Source: Nonomuraea candida (lineage in GTDB: Bacteria > Actinomycetota > Actinomycetes > Streptosporangiales > Streptosporangiaceae). From it: DNA of 64,000 bases. Positions 8,574 to 16,700 of this stretch are shown here, in pieces. Made by a program: the position numbers and the translations under genes. Within the stretch, counting starts at the first letter, position 1, and the number at the start of each line of letters is the position of its first letter. The DNA is taken from NCBI RefSeq assembly GCF_000725485.1, contig NZ_KL647031.1, forward strand, positions 496,001-560,000, given 5' to 3'. The notes under the pieces are model-generated. The model was given only the letters and a program-made list of their open reading frames with translations. It had not been told where the DNA came from and made no database searches.

Positions 8574-10549
8574 GCTGGGTCCCTTCTCCTTCTTCTGATG
8601 AGGTGCACAGCGGCGGCCAGGGCCAGCGTGGCCAGGCCGGCGACGATGGGGACGGGTTCGAGGAACAGCAGCAGCACCGCGGCCACCGCCGCCAGCAGCC
8701 GTTCCGGCCAGGCGGCGAGCCCGCCCGTGGCCATGGCCAGCGCGGCCACCGCGACCGCCGAGACGGCCGTCATCAGCAGCACGGTGCCGATCGGCCCCTG
8801 GAAGAGCAGGGCCTGCCCGTTCGGCGTCAGCACGAACGCGAACGGCACCAGGAAGGCCGGCAGCGTGTAACGCCAGGCCATCATCATCGTCCGGTACGTG
8901 TTGCCGCCCGTGATGGCCGCCGCCGCGACCGCCGACAGCGCCGTGGGCGGGCTCACCTCCGACAGCACCGCGTAGTAGAAGACGAACATGTACGCCTCCG
9001 GCCGGGTGACGCCGAGCTCGAAGAGCGCGGGCCCGATGATCACGGCGGCGATGATGAAGCTGGCCGTCACCGGCACGGCCAGGCCCAGCAGCAGCACCGC
9101 GACGGCCGCCATGACGGTCGTCAGGACCAGGCTGCCCGCGCCGATGTCCACGATGATGTCGGCCAGGCTCTGGCCGAGCCCGGTCAGCGTGATCGCGCCC
9201 ACGATGATGCCCGCCGCCGCGCAGACCGCGGTCACCGGCAGCACCTCCAGCGTGCCCTTGGCCAGCGCCCGCCCGACCCGCCGGGGGCCCATGCGGTGCG
9301 CGGGGTCGAGGAAGGACAGCAGGAACGCGACCGCGGTGGCGATCGCCACGGACTGGAACGCCGACCGGTCCAGCGCCATGAGCACGATGATGAGGACGAG
9401 CGAGCTGAAGTGGTAGCCGAAGCGCAGCAGCAGCCGGCCGACCCCGGGCGAGTCCACCGGGACGGCGTGGGTGCCGAAGCGGCGCGAGTCGATCTCGATG
9501 GCCAGGAAGATGCCCAGGTAGTACAGGAGGGTGGGGATGGTCGCGTACAGGAGGACCTGGAGGTAGCTCACCCCGAGGTACTCGGCGATGATGAACGCCG
9601 CCGCGCCGAGCGTGGGCGGCGACAGGATGGCGCCGATCCCGCCGGCGGCGAGGATGCCGCCGGCCGGCTCCCTCGGGTAGCCGGCCCGCCGCAGCACCGG
9701 CCAGGCGACGCTGCCCAGGCTGACCGTGGTGGCCACGCCCGAGCCGGAGACGGTGCCGAGCAGGAAGCCGGCCGTGGTCACGGTGCGGCCGGGGGCGGCG
9801 CGGGACCTGCGGAAGGCGGCGAAGCTCAGGTCGATGAAGAACCTGCTCGCGCCCGAGTGGTCGAGCACCGCCCCGTAAATGGTGAACAGGATGATGTAGC
9901 TCGCGGCCACCTGCATGGGGACGCCGAAGAAGCCTTCGGTGCCCGTGTAGAGCTGCGAGACGATTTGCGCGATGTCGAAGCCGGAATGCCCGATCGTCCA
10001 ATCAATCGGCAGATATCCGCCGTAATAGGCATAAAGCAGGAAAATGATGCAGATGATGGCGAAGGACCAGCCGACCGTGCGCCGTACCGCCTCCAGCAGC
10101 AGCACCGTCAGCACGATCCCCGCCACGACGTCCACGTCCGTCAGCGCCGCGCCCGAGCCCCGGTCGCGGAAGCCGTCGATGTCGAGCAGCGGGTAGACCA
10201 GCACCGCCAGCGCCGCCGCCGCCAGCGCCCAGTCGGCCCCGCTCGGCCACTCCGCCCGCCGCTCCCCCCGCTGCTCGGGCGCGGGTTCCGGGCGCCGCAG
10301 CAGGCGCCGCCACAGCGGCGCCAGCCCCGAGCGGTAACAGAGGAAGACCAGCGGCAGCGCCACCGCCAGGAACGTCATCCGGTGCTGGATCGCCTCGACC
10401 GGCCGGAAGACCACCACCAGCGAGTACGCCGACAGCAGCCCGCCCATGACCCACACGCCGAGTTTGAGCGGCCGGCCGAGCCGCCGCGCCGGACGCTCCT
10501 GTTCATGGGCGGAGACCAGCGCGGCCTCACGTTCGCTCAGCTCGGTCAA
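8570..10549 (-). CDS. TRAP transporter fused permease (DctQ-DctM type)
   Basis: The 659-residue integral membrane protein fuses the small and large TRAP permease subunits, as is usual for TAXI systems. The DctM part contains FLLGTVSGSGVATTVSLGS and AGGIGAILSPPTLGAAAFI in the first half, with a matching PVTASFIIAAVIIGPALFELG and EVSPPTALSAVAAAAITGG in the second. Many transmembrane helices are evident. The start is TTG 10549, supported by GGGGAGGA 7 nt upstream. It is the first gene of a three-gene operon with the TAXI binding protein and DUF1850. Transport would be driven by an ion gradient. Confidence 0.92.
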   Translation of the reverse strand: MTELSEREAALVSAHEQERPARRLGRPLKLGVWVMGGLLSAYSLVVVFRPVEAIQHRMTFLAVALPLVFLCYRSGLAPLWRRLLRRPEPAPEQRGERRAEWPSGADWALAAAALAVLVYPLLDIDGFRDRGSGAALTDVDVVAGIVLTVLLLEAVRRTVGWSFAIICIIFLLYAYYGGYLPIDWTIGHSGFDIAQIVSQLYTGTEGFFGVPMQVAASYIILFTIYGAVLDHSGASRFFIDLSFAAFRRSRAAPGRTVTTAGFLLGTVSGSGVATTVSLGSVAWPVLRRAGYPREPAGGILAAGGIGAILSPPTLGAAAFIIAEYLGVSYLQVLLYATIPTLLYYLGIFLAIEIDSRRFGTHAVPVDSPGVGRLLLRFGYHFSSLVLIIVLMALDRSAFQSVAIATAVAFLLSFLDPAHRMGPRRVGRALAKGTLEVLPVTAVCAAAGIIVGAITLTGLGQSLADIIVDIGAGSLVLTTVMAAVAVLLLGLAVPVTASFIIAAVIIGPALFELGVTRPEAYMFVFYYAVLSEVSPPTALSAVAAAAITGGNTYRTMMMAWRYTLPAFLVPFAFVLTPNGQALLFQGPIGTVLLMTAVSAVAVAALAMATGGLAAWPERLLAAVAAVLLLFLEPVPIVAGLATLALAAAVHLIRRRRRDPA

Positions 10550-10578
10550 GTTCGTCCTCCCCGACAGGCGTTGCAGGG

Positions 10579-10608
10579 ACTTTACGAGCCGTTTACATGA
10601 TCAGGGAA
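10579..10608 (-). promoter_or_regulatory. Candidate promoter of the TRAP operon
   Basis: On the minus strand, TTCCCT (10608-10603) and TAAAGT (10584-10579) are 18 nt apart. The implied transcription start lies about 20 nt before the TTG start and its ribosome binding site. Confidence 0.4.
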
Positions 10609-10637
10609 CCCTCCGTTATCCATTTGATTCGCGCCCG

Positions 10638-11813
10638 TCAGGCGAACGGTCGCGATTGTGCGGCCAATTGCTCGACCGGCACCTCGCCCGCCTGGCTCCC
10701 GTCACGCAGCCGCACCGACGCGCTCCCGCCCGCCGCCTCGCGCGGCCCCACCACGAGCTGGTACGGCACCAGCCGGTGCGCCCTGATCCGGGCCCCGAGA
10801 CTGCCCCGGCCGGCCGGCGCCAGCTCCGCCCGCAGCCCCGCCGCCAGGCAGCGCCGCAGCAGGCCCTCGGCGGCCGGCAGCTCGGCGTCCGACAGCGGCA
10901 GCACCACCGCCTGCACGGGCGCCATCCAGGCCGGGAACGCCCCGCCGTGCACCTCGATCAGGTGGGCGACCAGCCGCTCGATGCCGCCGACCACGCTGCG
11001 GTGCACCATCGCCGGCCGGCCGCCCCCGGCGTAACGCAGGTCGAAGCGCTCGGGCTGGAAGTGGTCCACCTGCACGGTCGACAGGGTCGCCTCGCGCCCG
11101 GCCGGGTCGGCGATCTGGATGTCGATCTTCGGCCCGTAGAAGGCGCCCTCGCCGGGCTCCTCGTCGTACGCGCGCCCGCGCTCCCTCAGCACCTCGCGCA
11201 GCACCGACTCCGCCCGCGCCCACATCGCCGGGTCGTCCACGAACTTCGCGCCCTCGCCGCGCAGCGACAGCCGGTAACGCGCGGCCCGGATGCCGAGCCG
11301 CTCGTGCGCGGCCTCGATGAGGTCGAGCGCGGCCGACACCTCGGCGGCGGCCAGCTCCGGCGGGCAGAAGACGTGGCCGTCGTTGAGCTGGATGGCCCGC
11401 ACCCTGGTCAGCCCGCCCAGCACGCCCGACAGCTCCGAGCGGTACATGCCGCCCAGCTCGGCCACGCGCAGCGGCAGGTCACGGTGGCTGCGCTGGCGGG
11501 AGCGGTAGATGAGCGCGTGGTGCGGGCACAGGCTCGGCCGCAGCACGAACTCCTCGCCGCCCACCTCCATGGGCGGGAACATGTCCTCGGCGTAGTGGGC
11601 CCAGTGGCCCGACCGCTCGTACAGCTCCCGTTTGCCCAGCACCGGCGAGTTGACGTGCTGGTAGCCGTCGCGGCGTTCGAGCTCGTGCACGTAGTCCTCG
11701 ATCGCCTTGCGCACGGCCGCGCCGGCGGGCAGCCAGTAGGGCAGGCCGGAGCCGATCAGCGGGTCGGTGTCGAAGATGCCCAGCTCGCGGCCGAGCCTGC
11801 GGTGGTCGTTCAT
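10638..11813 (-). CDS. thrS: Truncated threonyl-tRNA synthetase without TGS and editing domains
   Basis: The 391-residue product consists only of the class II catalytic core and the anticodon-binding domain. A full-length bacterial ThrRS is about 640-680 residues and begins with TGS and editing domains, which are absent. Expected zinc ligands are present at C96 (LRPSLCPHH), H147 (QLNDGHVFC) and H271 (MVHRSVVGGIER, motif 3). Unusual features are CPHH instead of CPGH and LNDGH instead of QDDAH. The start is ATG 11813, with GAAAGGG 6 nt upstream, rather than ATG 11819, which would abut that site. A threonine-rich leader peptide and three hairpin elements precede it. It may be a secondary ThrRS that is induced when the main one is limiting or inhibited. 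It cannot edit Ser-tRNA(Thr) by itself. Confidence 0.9.
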   Translation of the reverse strand: MNDHRRLGRELGIFDTDPLIGSGLPYWLPAGAAVRKAIEDYVHELERRDGYQHVNSPVLGKRELYERSGHWAHYAEDMFPPMEVGGEEFVLRPSLCPHHALIYRSRQRSHRDLPLRVAELGGMYRSELSGVLGGLTRVRAIQLNDGHVFCPPELAAAEVSAALDLIEAAHERLGIRAARYRLSLRGEGAKFVDDPAMWARAESVLREVLRERGRAYDEEPGEGAFYGPKIDIQIADPAGREATLSTVQVDHFQPERFDLRYAGGGRPAMVHRSVVGGIERLVAHLIEVHGGAFPAWMAPVQAVVLPLSDAELPAAEGLLRRCLAAGLRAELAPAGRGSLGARIRAHRLVPYQLVVGPREAAGGSASVRLRDGSQAGEVPVEQLAAQSRPFA

Positions 11814-11819
11814 GATCAT

Positions 11820-11836
11820 CCCTTTCGTGGAAAGGG
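11820..11836 (-). promoter_or_regulatory. Hairpin sequestering the thrS ribosome binding site
   Basis: The minus strand reads CCCTTTC CAC GAAAGGG, a perfect 7-bp stem with a 3-nt loop. Its 3' arm is the Shine-Dalgarno sequence of thrS, and the start codon follows 6 nt later. This would hold translation off unless the hairpin is opened. Confidence 0.65.
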
Positions 11837-11849
11837 CGAACGACCGAAG

Positions 11850-11871
11850 CTCCCGGGCGTCCGCCCGGGAG
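11850..11871 (-). terminator. GC-rich hairpin in the thrS leader, possible attenuator
   Basis: A 9-bp perfect stem, CTCCCGGGC / GCCCGGGAG, with a 4-nt loop lies between the leader peptide and the ribosome-binding-site hairpin. There is no clear U-run, but many actinobacterial terminators lack one. It could terminate transcription or act as a spacer element in a translational switch. Confidence 0.45.
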
Positions 11872-11932
11872 GCATGCAGTCAGCGCGCCGGGACGGTGTC
11901 CGGCGTCGTCGTGACGAAGGCGCGCTGCATGC
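11872..11932 (-). promoter_or_regulatory. Long-range pairing across the thrS leader peptide
   Basis: The RNA around the leader start (GCATGCAGCGCGCC, 11932-11919) is complementary to the region around its stop (GGCGCGC and TGCATGC, 11889-11872). The 14 pairs are broken only by a 4-nt bulge, TGAC, that contains the stop codon. A ribosome paused on the threonine codons would mask the 5' arm. Confidence 0.5.
11880..11930 (-). CDS. Threonine-rich leader peptide upstream of thrS
   Basis: A 16-codon frame, MQRAFVTTTPDTVPAR, ends with TGA 11882-11880, about 67 nt before thrS. Codons 7-9 are ACG ACG ACG and codon 12 is ACC, so a quarter of the peptide is threonine. A TATGGT element lies 7 nt before the ATG, consistent with a leaderless transcript that begins on the start codon. 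The arrangement is what ribosome-mediated attenuation by charged tRNA(Thr) needs: slow decoding of the threonine run would change the folding of the downstream hairpins. That it is translated and regulatory is inferred from this layout. Confidence 0.6.
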   Translation of the reverse strand: MQRAFVTTTPDTVPAR

Positions 11933-11937
11933 GCACG

Positions 11938-11943
11938 ACCATA
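11938..11943 (-). promoter_or_regulatory. Candidate -10 element of the thrS leader transcript
   Basis: TATGGT on the minus strand ends 7 nt before the leader-peptide ATG. The same hexamer and spacing occur before the SWIM gene at 26176. No convincing -35 was found. Confidence 0.45.
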
Positions 11944-11996
11944 ACATCCCCGGCCCGGCCGGGTCTCCGGCAAATTCCCGGGAGATCTCGCGGTGG

Positions 11997-12002
11997 TATA
12001 AA
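11997..12002 (+). promoter_or_regulatory. Candidate -10 element of the LuxR gene
   Basis: TATAAA ends 6 nt before the GTG start and there is no ribosome binding site between them. The thrS leader promoter diverges within about 60 bp, so the two transcripts share this intergenic region. Confidence 0.4.
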
Positions 12003-12008
12003 AGCACC

Positions 12009-12980
12009 GTGGCCCAGATCACCGTGGACGTGCGCCATCTTCAGGCGTTCGCCGAGGTCGGCTACCAGGTCGCGGGCGGTGGCGGCGCGCACGGCGCGAT
12101 GACGGCGCTGCGCCGCGTGGTCGCGCTCGACGCCTACGAGTTCGTCGCCTACGACCCCGCCACCGGGCGGCACCAGAGCGTGCTCTCCGACGGCCACCGG
12201 CGCATCGACCACGACGCGGCCGAGGAATACGCGGGGCTGGAGGCCTACCACCGGGCCATGGCCACCCGCGCGCCCGTCGCCATGCCCGAGCCGGGCACCG
12301 AGCGCTACTTCCGCCGCCACCTGGCCCCCTACGGCTGGCGGGCCGGGCTGACCGCGCCGCTGTTCCTCAGCGAGGGCCGCTACACCGGGCTGCTGCACCT
12401 GGCGTCCAGGCGGTCCTTCCCGCAGGCCACCGGGGCGCTGCTGGCGGCGGTCAGCCCGATGCTGGCGCACGTCACCGACCTGAGCAAGTGCGTGATCGAC
12501 CCCGTCGGGCTGCCCCCCGGCTTCCGCGCCGTCGCCTTCGACCGGCTCGGCACCCGCCGCGAGGTGCCCGGCCACGAGCCCTCGCCGGCGCTGTGGGACG
12601 ACCCGGCGATGGCCGCCTGCGCGCGGGCCTTCATCGACTCGCGCGAGCTGAGCAGGCACGGCCTCTGGCTCGCCGCCGACGGGGGCTGGCGCGAGGTGCG
12701 GCTGCTGCGGGCGGGCGTCGGGTTCCAGGGGCGGGTGCAGGGCGCGGTGGCCGCCGAACGGCCCTGCCCGCTGCCGTACGAGCTGACCGGGCGCGAGCTC
12801 GACGTGCTGACCCGGGTGGCGGCCGGCGACTCCAACCCGCAGATCGCGGCGGCGCTCGTGCTCAGCGTGCGCACGGTCACCACCCACCTGGAGCACATCT
12901 TCGCCAAGCTGGGCTGCGACAGCCGCACCCGGCTGACCACCAAGGCCCTCGCCGAAGGGCTGTGCCGCCTGGACGTCTGA
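12009..12980 (+). CDS. LuxR-type transcriptional regulator with GAF-like sensor
   Basis: The 323-residue protein has an N-terminal region of about 200 residues resembling a GAF sensor and a C-terminal LuxR/GerE helix-turn-helix (about residues 255-318). The DNA-binding part has ELTGRELDVLTRVAAGDSN, VLSVRTVTTHLEHIFAKLG and a final KALAEGL helix. There is no receiver-domain phosphorylation site. The GTG start directly follows a TATAAA box, so translation is probably leaderless. It is divergent from the truncated thrS gene and may control it, but this rests only on adjacency. Confidence 0.85.
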   Translation: MAQITVDVRHLQAFAEVGYQVAGGGGAHGAMTALRRVVALDAYEFVAYDPATGRHQSVLSDGHRRIDHDAAEEYAGLEAYHRAMATRAPVAMPEPGTERYFRRHLAPYGWRAGLTAPLFLSEGRYTGLLHLASRRSFPQATGALLAAVSPMLAHVTDLSKCVIDPVGLPPGFRAVAFDRLGTRREVPGHEPSPALWDDPAMAACARAFIDSRELSRHGLWLAADGGWREVRLLRAGVGFQGRVQGAVAAERPCPLPYELTGRELDVLTRVAAGDSNPQIAAALVLSVRTVTTHLEHIFAKLGCDSRTRLTTKALAEGLCRLDV

Positions 12981-12987
12981 CCGCCGC

Positions 12988-13515
12988 TCAGGCGTCGGAG
13001 GCGGCGCGCAGGAGCCGGAGCTGGCCGATCTCCGTGACGTTCTTCGTCAGCTCCGTGTTCACCCAGGCGATCATGTGGGCCACCGTGTACGCCGGATCGC
13101 CCTGCCAGGGGAACGGCGCCGTGGCGTCGAGATCGGCGTCCGAGAGCCGGTCCAGCACCGCCAGCCACTCCTCACGCAGGCCGCGCAGCCACCCGACGGC
13201 CGCCTCACCGTCGCCCGGCCAGGTGACCTCCGTCCTCTCCCGGGGTTCGCGGCCGCTCAGGTGGTCGATCGCCACGCTCCACCACCAGCCGATGTGCCAG
13301 CTCACCCAGCCGATCGTGGGGACCGGCACGGGGTCGGGCTCCACCTCCACCCAGTCCGGCACCCACCTCCCCGCCGCGTCCTCGCGCACCGTCCAGCACC
13401 GCGGCCCCGGCTCCCACAGGAAGTCACCGGGCCGCAGCCGCTCCAGGTGGTACTCGAACAACGACCAGGTCAGCTCGAACTGCCAGCGCGCCAGCTCATT
13501 TCTCGACATATGCAT
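12988..13515 (-). CDS. DinB-superfamily protein
   Basis: The 175-residue protein resembles the DinB/YfiT-like four-helix-bundle family. It has an N-terminal LTWSLFEYHLERL helix, a histidine in WVSWHIGWWWSVAIDHL and a C-terminal AHMIAWVNTELTKNVTEI segment, supplying the usual metal-binding histidines. Members are often thiol transferases or metal-dependent hydrolases, and the function of this one is unknown. ATG 13515 has AGGATC upstream, and ATG 13509 is an alternative. The gene converges on the LuxR gene. Confidence 0.78.
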   Translation of the reverse strand: MHMSRNELARWQFELTWSLFEYHLERLRPGDFLWEPGPRCWTVREDAAGRWVPDWVEVEPDPVPVPTIGWVSWHIGWWWSVAIDHLSGREPRERTEVTWPGDGEAAVGWLRGLREEWLAVLDRLSDADLDATAPFPWQGDPAYTVAHMIAWVNTELTKNVTEIGQLRLLRAASDA

Positions 13516-13668
13516 GGAAGTGATCCTGGCACGTCACGGCCGCGCTGCGATCATTCGCGGCATCGCGGTAGAAAAGTTCCCGGGGATGTGTCCATCCGCG
13601 TCCGTCCCGTTCGTAGACATGTCGATGCGGCGCCCACGCCGCACGCACGACCAGACAGGGAGACGGAC

Positions 13669-14019
13669 ATGAAGTACATGCTTCTCATCAACAGCGCCGC
13701 CGGAGGGGACGACGCCGGGCAGGGCGAGGCGGCCACGTTCGAGGAGTGGCTGGCCTACGACAAGAGCGTCAGAGACTCGGGCGTCTACGTCTCCGGCGAG
13801 TCGCTGGCCGACCTGACCACCGCCACCGTCGTCCGCGTCGCGGCCTCCGGCGAGCGCACGGTCACCGACGGGCCGTTCGCCGAGACGCGGGAGGTGCTCG
13901 GCGGCTTCTACGTCATCGACGTGCCGGACCTCGACGTCGCCCTCGACTGGGCGGCCCGCTGCCCCGGCTCGCGCGGCGGCGGCTCGGTCGTCGTCCGCCC
14001 GGTGGCGGAGTTCGACTGA
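13669..14019 (+). CDS. YCII-related (DGPF) protein paired with ECF42 sigma factor
   Basis: The 116-residue product is a YCII-domain protein (MKYMLLINS at the start, TDGPFAETREVLGGFYVIDV in the middle). The DGPF tetrapeptide gives the family its name. DGPF proteins are regularly encoded beside ECF42 sigma factors and are among their targets. Here the sigma gene starts 30 nt downstream on the same strand. The ATG 13669 has AGGGAGA upstream, so I start there although the frame is open much further upstream. The biochemical activity of DGPF proteins is not established. Confidence 0.88.
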   Translation: MKYMLLINSAAGGDDAGQGEAATFEEWLAYDKSVRDSGVYVSGESLADLTTATVVRVAASGERTVTDGPFAETREVLGGFYVIDVPDLDVALDWAARCPGSRGGGSVVVRPVAEFD

Positions 14020-14048
14020 GCCCGGGCCGGGCGGGGGAGGAGGCCGCG

Positions 14049-15362
14049 ATGGCGGCGGACGAACGTCCGGAACCGGACACGGAGGCGGGGCCCGGGCCGG
14101 AGATGGGCGAGGTGGGGCCGTCGGTCGAGGCGGTCTTCCGGGAGCGCGGGCTGCTCCTCGCCGCCCTCGTCCGCCGCTTCGGCGACCTCGACCTGGCCGA
14201 GGAGGTCGCCTCCGAGGCCATCGAGGCGGCCCTGGTGCACTGGCCGGCCGGCGGGGTGCCGCCCAAGCCCGGCGCCTGGCTGATGACCACGGCGCGGCGC
14301 AAGGCCGTCGATCGGCTGCGCCGCGACCGGACGTACGCCGCCCGCCTGGCCGTCCTCCAGGTCGAGGCGGACCGCGCCGGCCCTGCGCCGTCCGCCGACG
14401 CCGGCGACGGCGACGGCGAGCTGCCCGACGAGCGCCTCCAGCTCTTCTTCACCTGCGCCCACCCCGCCCTGCCCGCCGAGGACCGCGTGGCGCTGACGCT
14501 GCGCTGCCTGGCCGGGCTGACCACGCCGGAGGTGGCGCGGGCCTTCCTGCTCCCGCCCGCCACCATGGCCAAGCGGATCGTGCGGGCGAAGAACAAGATC
14601 CGCCAGGCGCGCATCCCGTTCCGGGTGCCGGCGGCGGACGAGCTGCCCGAGCGGCTGCCCGGCGTGCTCCAGGTGATCTACTCGATCTTCACCGAGGGGT
14701 ACGCCGCCAGCGCCGGCCCCGACCTCCAGCGGCTCGACCTGGCGGAGGAGGCCATCAGGCTGGCCCGCATCCTGCGCCGGCTGCTGCCCCGCGAGCGGGA
14801 GGTCGCCGGGCTGCTCGGGCTGATGCTGCTGGTCCATGCCAGGCGCGCGGCCAGGGTCGGCGGCGACGGCGCGCTGGTGCTCCTCGGCGACCAGGACCGG
14901 GGCCGCTGGGACCGCACGATGATCGAGGAGGGGCGGGGGCTGGTGGTCGTCGCGCTCACCGGCGGGCCGCCCGGCCTGTACGGCGTGCAGGCCGCCATCG
15001 CCGCCCTGCACGACGAGGCCGCCGACGTGGCCACCACCGACTGGCCGCAGATCGTCGCCCTGTACGACGTGCTGCTCGCGCTCGCGCCGTCCCCGGTGGT
15101 CGCGCTCAACCGGGCCGTGGCCGTGGCCATGCGCGACGGCGCCGAGGCGGGGCTCGCGCTGCTCGACGAGCTGGCGGGGGAGCCGCGGCTGCGCGGATAC
15201 CATCCGTACCGGACGGCGCGGGCGGGCCTGCTGGAACGGCTGGGGCGGCACCGCGAGGCCGCCGAGGCGTACCGCGAGGCGCTCGCCACGGCCGGCACCG
15301 AACCCGAACGGGCCCACCTCCGCCGCCGCCTCCACTCCTGCGAGTCCGCCACCCCCGGCTGA
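14049..15362 (+). CDS. ECF42-type RNA polymerase sigma factor with C-terminal TPR-like extension
   Basis: This 437-residue protein has sigma region 2 (about residues 30-105; LAEEVASEAIEAAL and PGAWLMTTARRKAVDRLRR). Region 4 follows at about 135-190 (DRVALTLRCLAGLTTPEVAR). A C-terminal extension of about 230 residues includes the hallmark YSIFTEGYAAS. Its end (SPVVALNRAVAVAM and LGRHREAAEAYREAL) looks like tetratricopeptide helices. This architecture and the DGPF neighbour identify the ECF42 group, in which the extension replaces a separate anti-sigma factor. No anti-sigma gene is adjacent. The signal it senses is unknown. Confidence 0.92.
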   Translation: MAADERPEPDTEAGPGPEMGEVGPSVEAVFRERGLLLAALVRRFGDLDLAEEVASEAIEAALVHWPAGGVPPKPGAWLMTTARRKAVDRLRRDRTYAARLAVLQVEADRAGPAPSADAGDGDGELPDERLQLFFTCAHPALPAEDRVALTLRCLAGLTTPEVARAFLLPPATMAKRIVRAKNKIRQARIPFRVPAADELPERLPGVLQVIYSIFTEGYAASAGPDLQRLDLAEEAIRLARILRRLLPREREVAGLLGLMLLVHARRAARVGGDGALVLLGDQDRGRWDRTMIEEGRGLVVVALTGGPPGLYGVQAAIAALHDEAADVATTDWPQIVALYDVLLALAPSPVVALNRAVAVAMRDGAEAGLALLDELAGEPRLRGYHPYRTARAGLLERLGRHREAAEAYREALATAGTEPERAHLRRRLHSCESATPG

Positions 15363-15384
15363 CCGGCCCGCCTCCCGGCCGGTC
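15361..15384 (+). terminator. Hairpin terminator between sigma factor and P450 genes
   Basis: An 8-bp perfect stem, GACCGGCC / GGCCGGTC, with an 8-nt loop overlaps the sigma stop codon and lies between convergent genes. There is no U-run. Confidence 0.45.
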
Positions 15385-15406
15385 GGGGCGGCCCCGGGAC
15401 CAGAGG

Positions 15407-16624
15407 TCAGGGGTCGGGAGCGGTGGTGACGATGAGGTCGCGGATCTCGTAGCCGCCGATGTCGTTGTCGAACGTGACCCGCGGCGCCCGCGCCATCCGG
15501 ACGCCCTCCATCGCGAACAGCCGGGTGAGGAAGACGTCGGTCTCCAGGATCGCCACCCCCGACCCCGGGCACTTGTGCGCGCCGTCGCCGAAGGACAGCC
15601 CCGCGGGCCCGGCGCCGCCGTCGATCGTGCGTCCAGGGCACACCGACAGCGGGTTCGCGCCCACGGCCCCGGGGTCGGTGTTCGCCGCGTCCACCAGCAC
15701 CTCGACCACCGCGCCCGGCGGCAGGGTGACGGGGCCGTCGCCGCCGTCCAGCTCCAGCGCGGCCGTCGTACGTCGCCGCAGCCGCGCCACCACGGGCTCC
15801 AGCCGCAGGATCTCGTGCAGCACCGCCAGCCGCCCCGGCTCGTCCGCGGCCCGGTAGCGGGCCAGCAGCGCCTCGTCGCCGAACAGGTGCCAGGCCGCCA
15901 CGCAGATGAACTCGCGCGTGGTCACCATCCCGGCCGCGGCGAAGGTCAGGCACTCGCCGAGGATCTCGGCGGCCGTGCAGCCCTGGTCCAGCAGGTGGGT
16001 GATGAGGTCGTCGCGCCTCTCGCGGCGGTGGTCGCGGATGGCGGGGCGCACGTCGGCCAGGTAGATGCGGGCCCAGTTGACGTTCTGCCTGACCAGCCAG
16101 TAGAGGCCGGTGAGGCTGGTCAGGCCCGGGCGGCCGTACTTCTCGGGGAAGAAGCGCTCCAGGCGGCCGCGCAGGCCCGGCCTGCCGGCGGTCAGCCCGA
16201 TGATCGCGCTCGCCACCTCGATCGCCATGCCGAAGCTCAGCTCGCCCAGCGGCGCCCGGCCCGCCGCCCGCAGCCTGGCGAGCTGCGCGTCGGCGACCCG
16301 CGCCATCAGCTCGCGGTAGTGCTCGTCCACCCGGCGGGGCGTGAAGTAGCGCGCCGTCTGCCGCCGGTCCTCGCGGTGCTCGGGGCCGTCCCGGTAGAGC
16401 ACGGGCCGCCTGATCCTGGCGGGCAGCTTCTCGACGGTCTCGATGCCCAGCCCCGCCTGTACGGTGGCGTCGCTGCGCAGCACGGCCCGGGCCTGCGCGT
16501 GGCCGCGCACCCGCCAGGTGCCGTCGCCGGCCCGCACCACCGGACAGGTGTCCTGAGCGCCGGGCGGCGATCCGGGCTCCGCGGGGCGCTTCACCTTACG
16601 GGCGTCCTGGCCGTCGTGGTCCAC
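15407..16624 (-). CDS. Cytochrome P450
   Basis: The 405-residue soluble P450 has the I-helix motif AAAGMVTTREF (T235/T236), the K-helix EILR (E271-R274) and the heme loop FGDGAHKCPG with the axial cysteine at C352. The length fits bacterial class I enzymes, which need separate ferredoxin and reductase partners; none are encoded nearby. The GTG start at 16624 has GGGAGG 6-7 nt upstream, although the frame is open beyond it. The substrate cannot be predicted. Confidence 0.92.
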   Translation of the reverse strand: MDHDGQDARKVKRPAEPGSPPGAQDTCPVVRAGDGTWRVRGHAQARAVLRSDATVQAGLGIETVEKLPARIRRPVLYRDGPEHREDRRQTARYFTPRRVDEHYRELMARVADAQLARLRAAGRAPLGELSFGMAIEVASAIIGLTAGRPGLRGRLERFFPEKYGRPGLTSLTGLYWLVRQNVNWARIYLADVRPAIRDHRRERRDDLITHLLDQGCTAAEILGECLTFAAAGMVTTREFICVAAWHLFGDEALLARYRAADEPGRLAVLHEILRLEPVVARLRRRTTAALELDGGDGPVTLPPGAVVEVLVDAANTDPGAVGANPLSVCPGRTIDGGAGPAGLSFGDGAHKCPGSGVAILETDVFLTRLFAMEGVRMARAPRVTFDNDIGGYEIRDLIVTTAPDP

Positions 16625-16700
16625 GCCGCGCCTCCCGTCGATCCGCTCCCGCCGCCCATGATCGGCCGCCCCCGCCCCCGGATCAACCCCCATCCCAGCC

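Noticed and set aside
11816..12022. A 68-codon minus-strand frame before thrS as a second gene
   Set aside because: It overlaps the leader peptide in another frame, runs through the hairpins and has no domain; the 16-codon Thr-rich frame fits the regulatory layout better.
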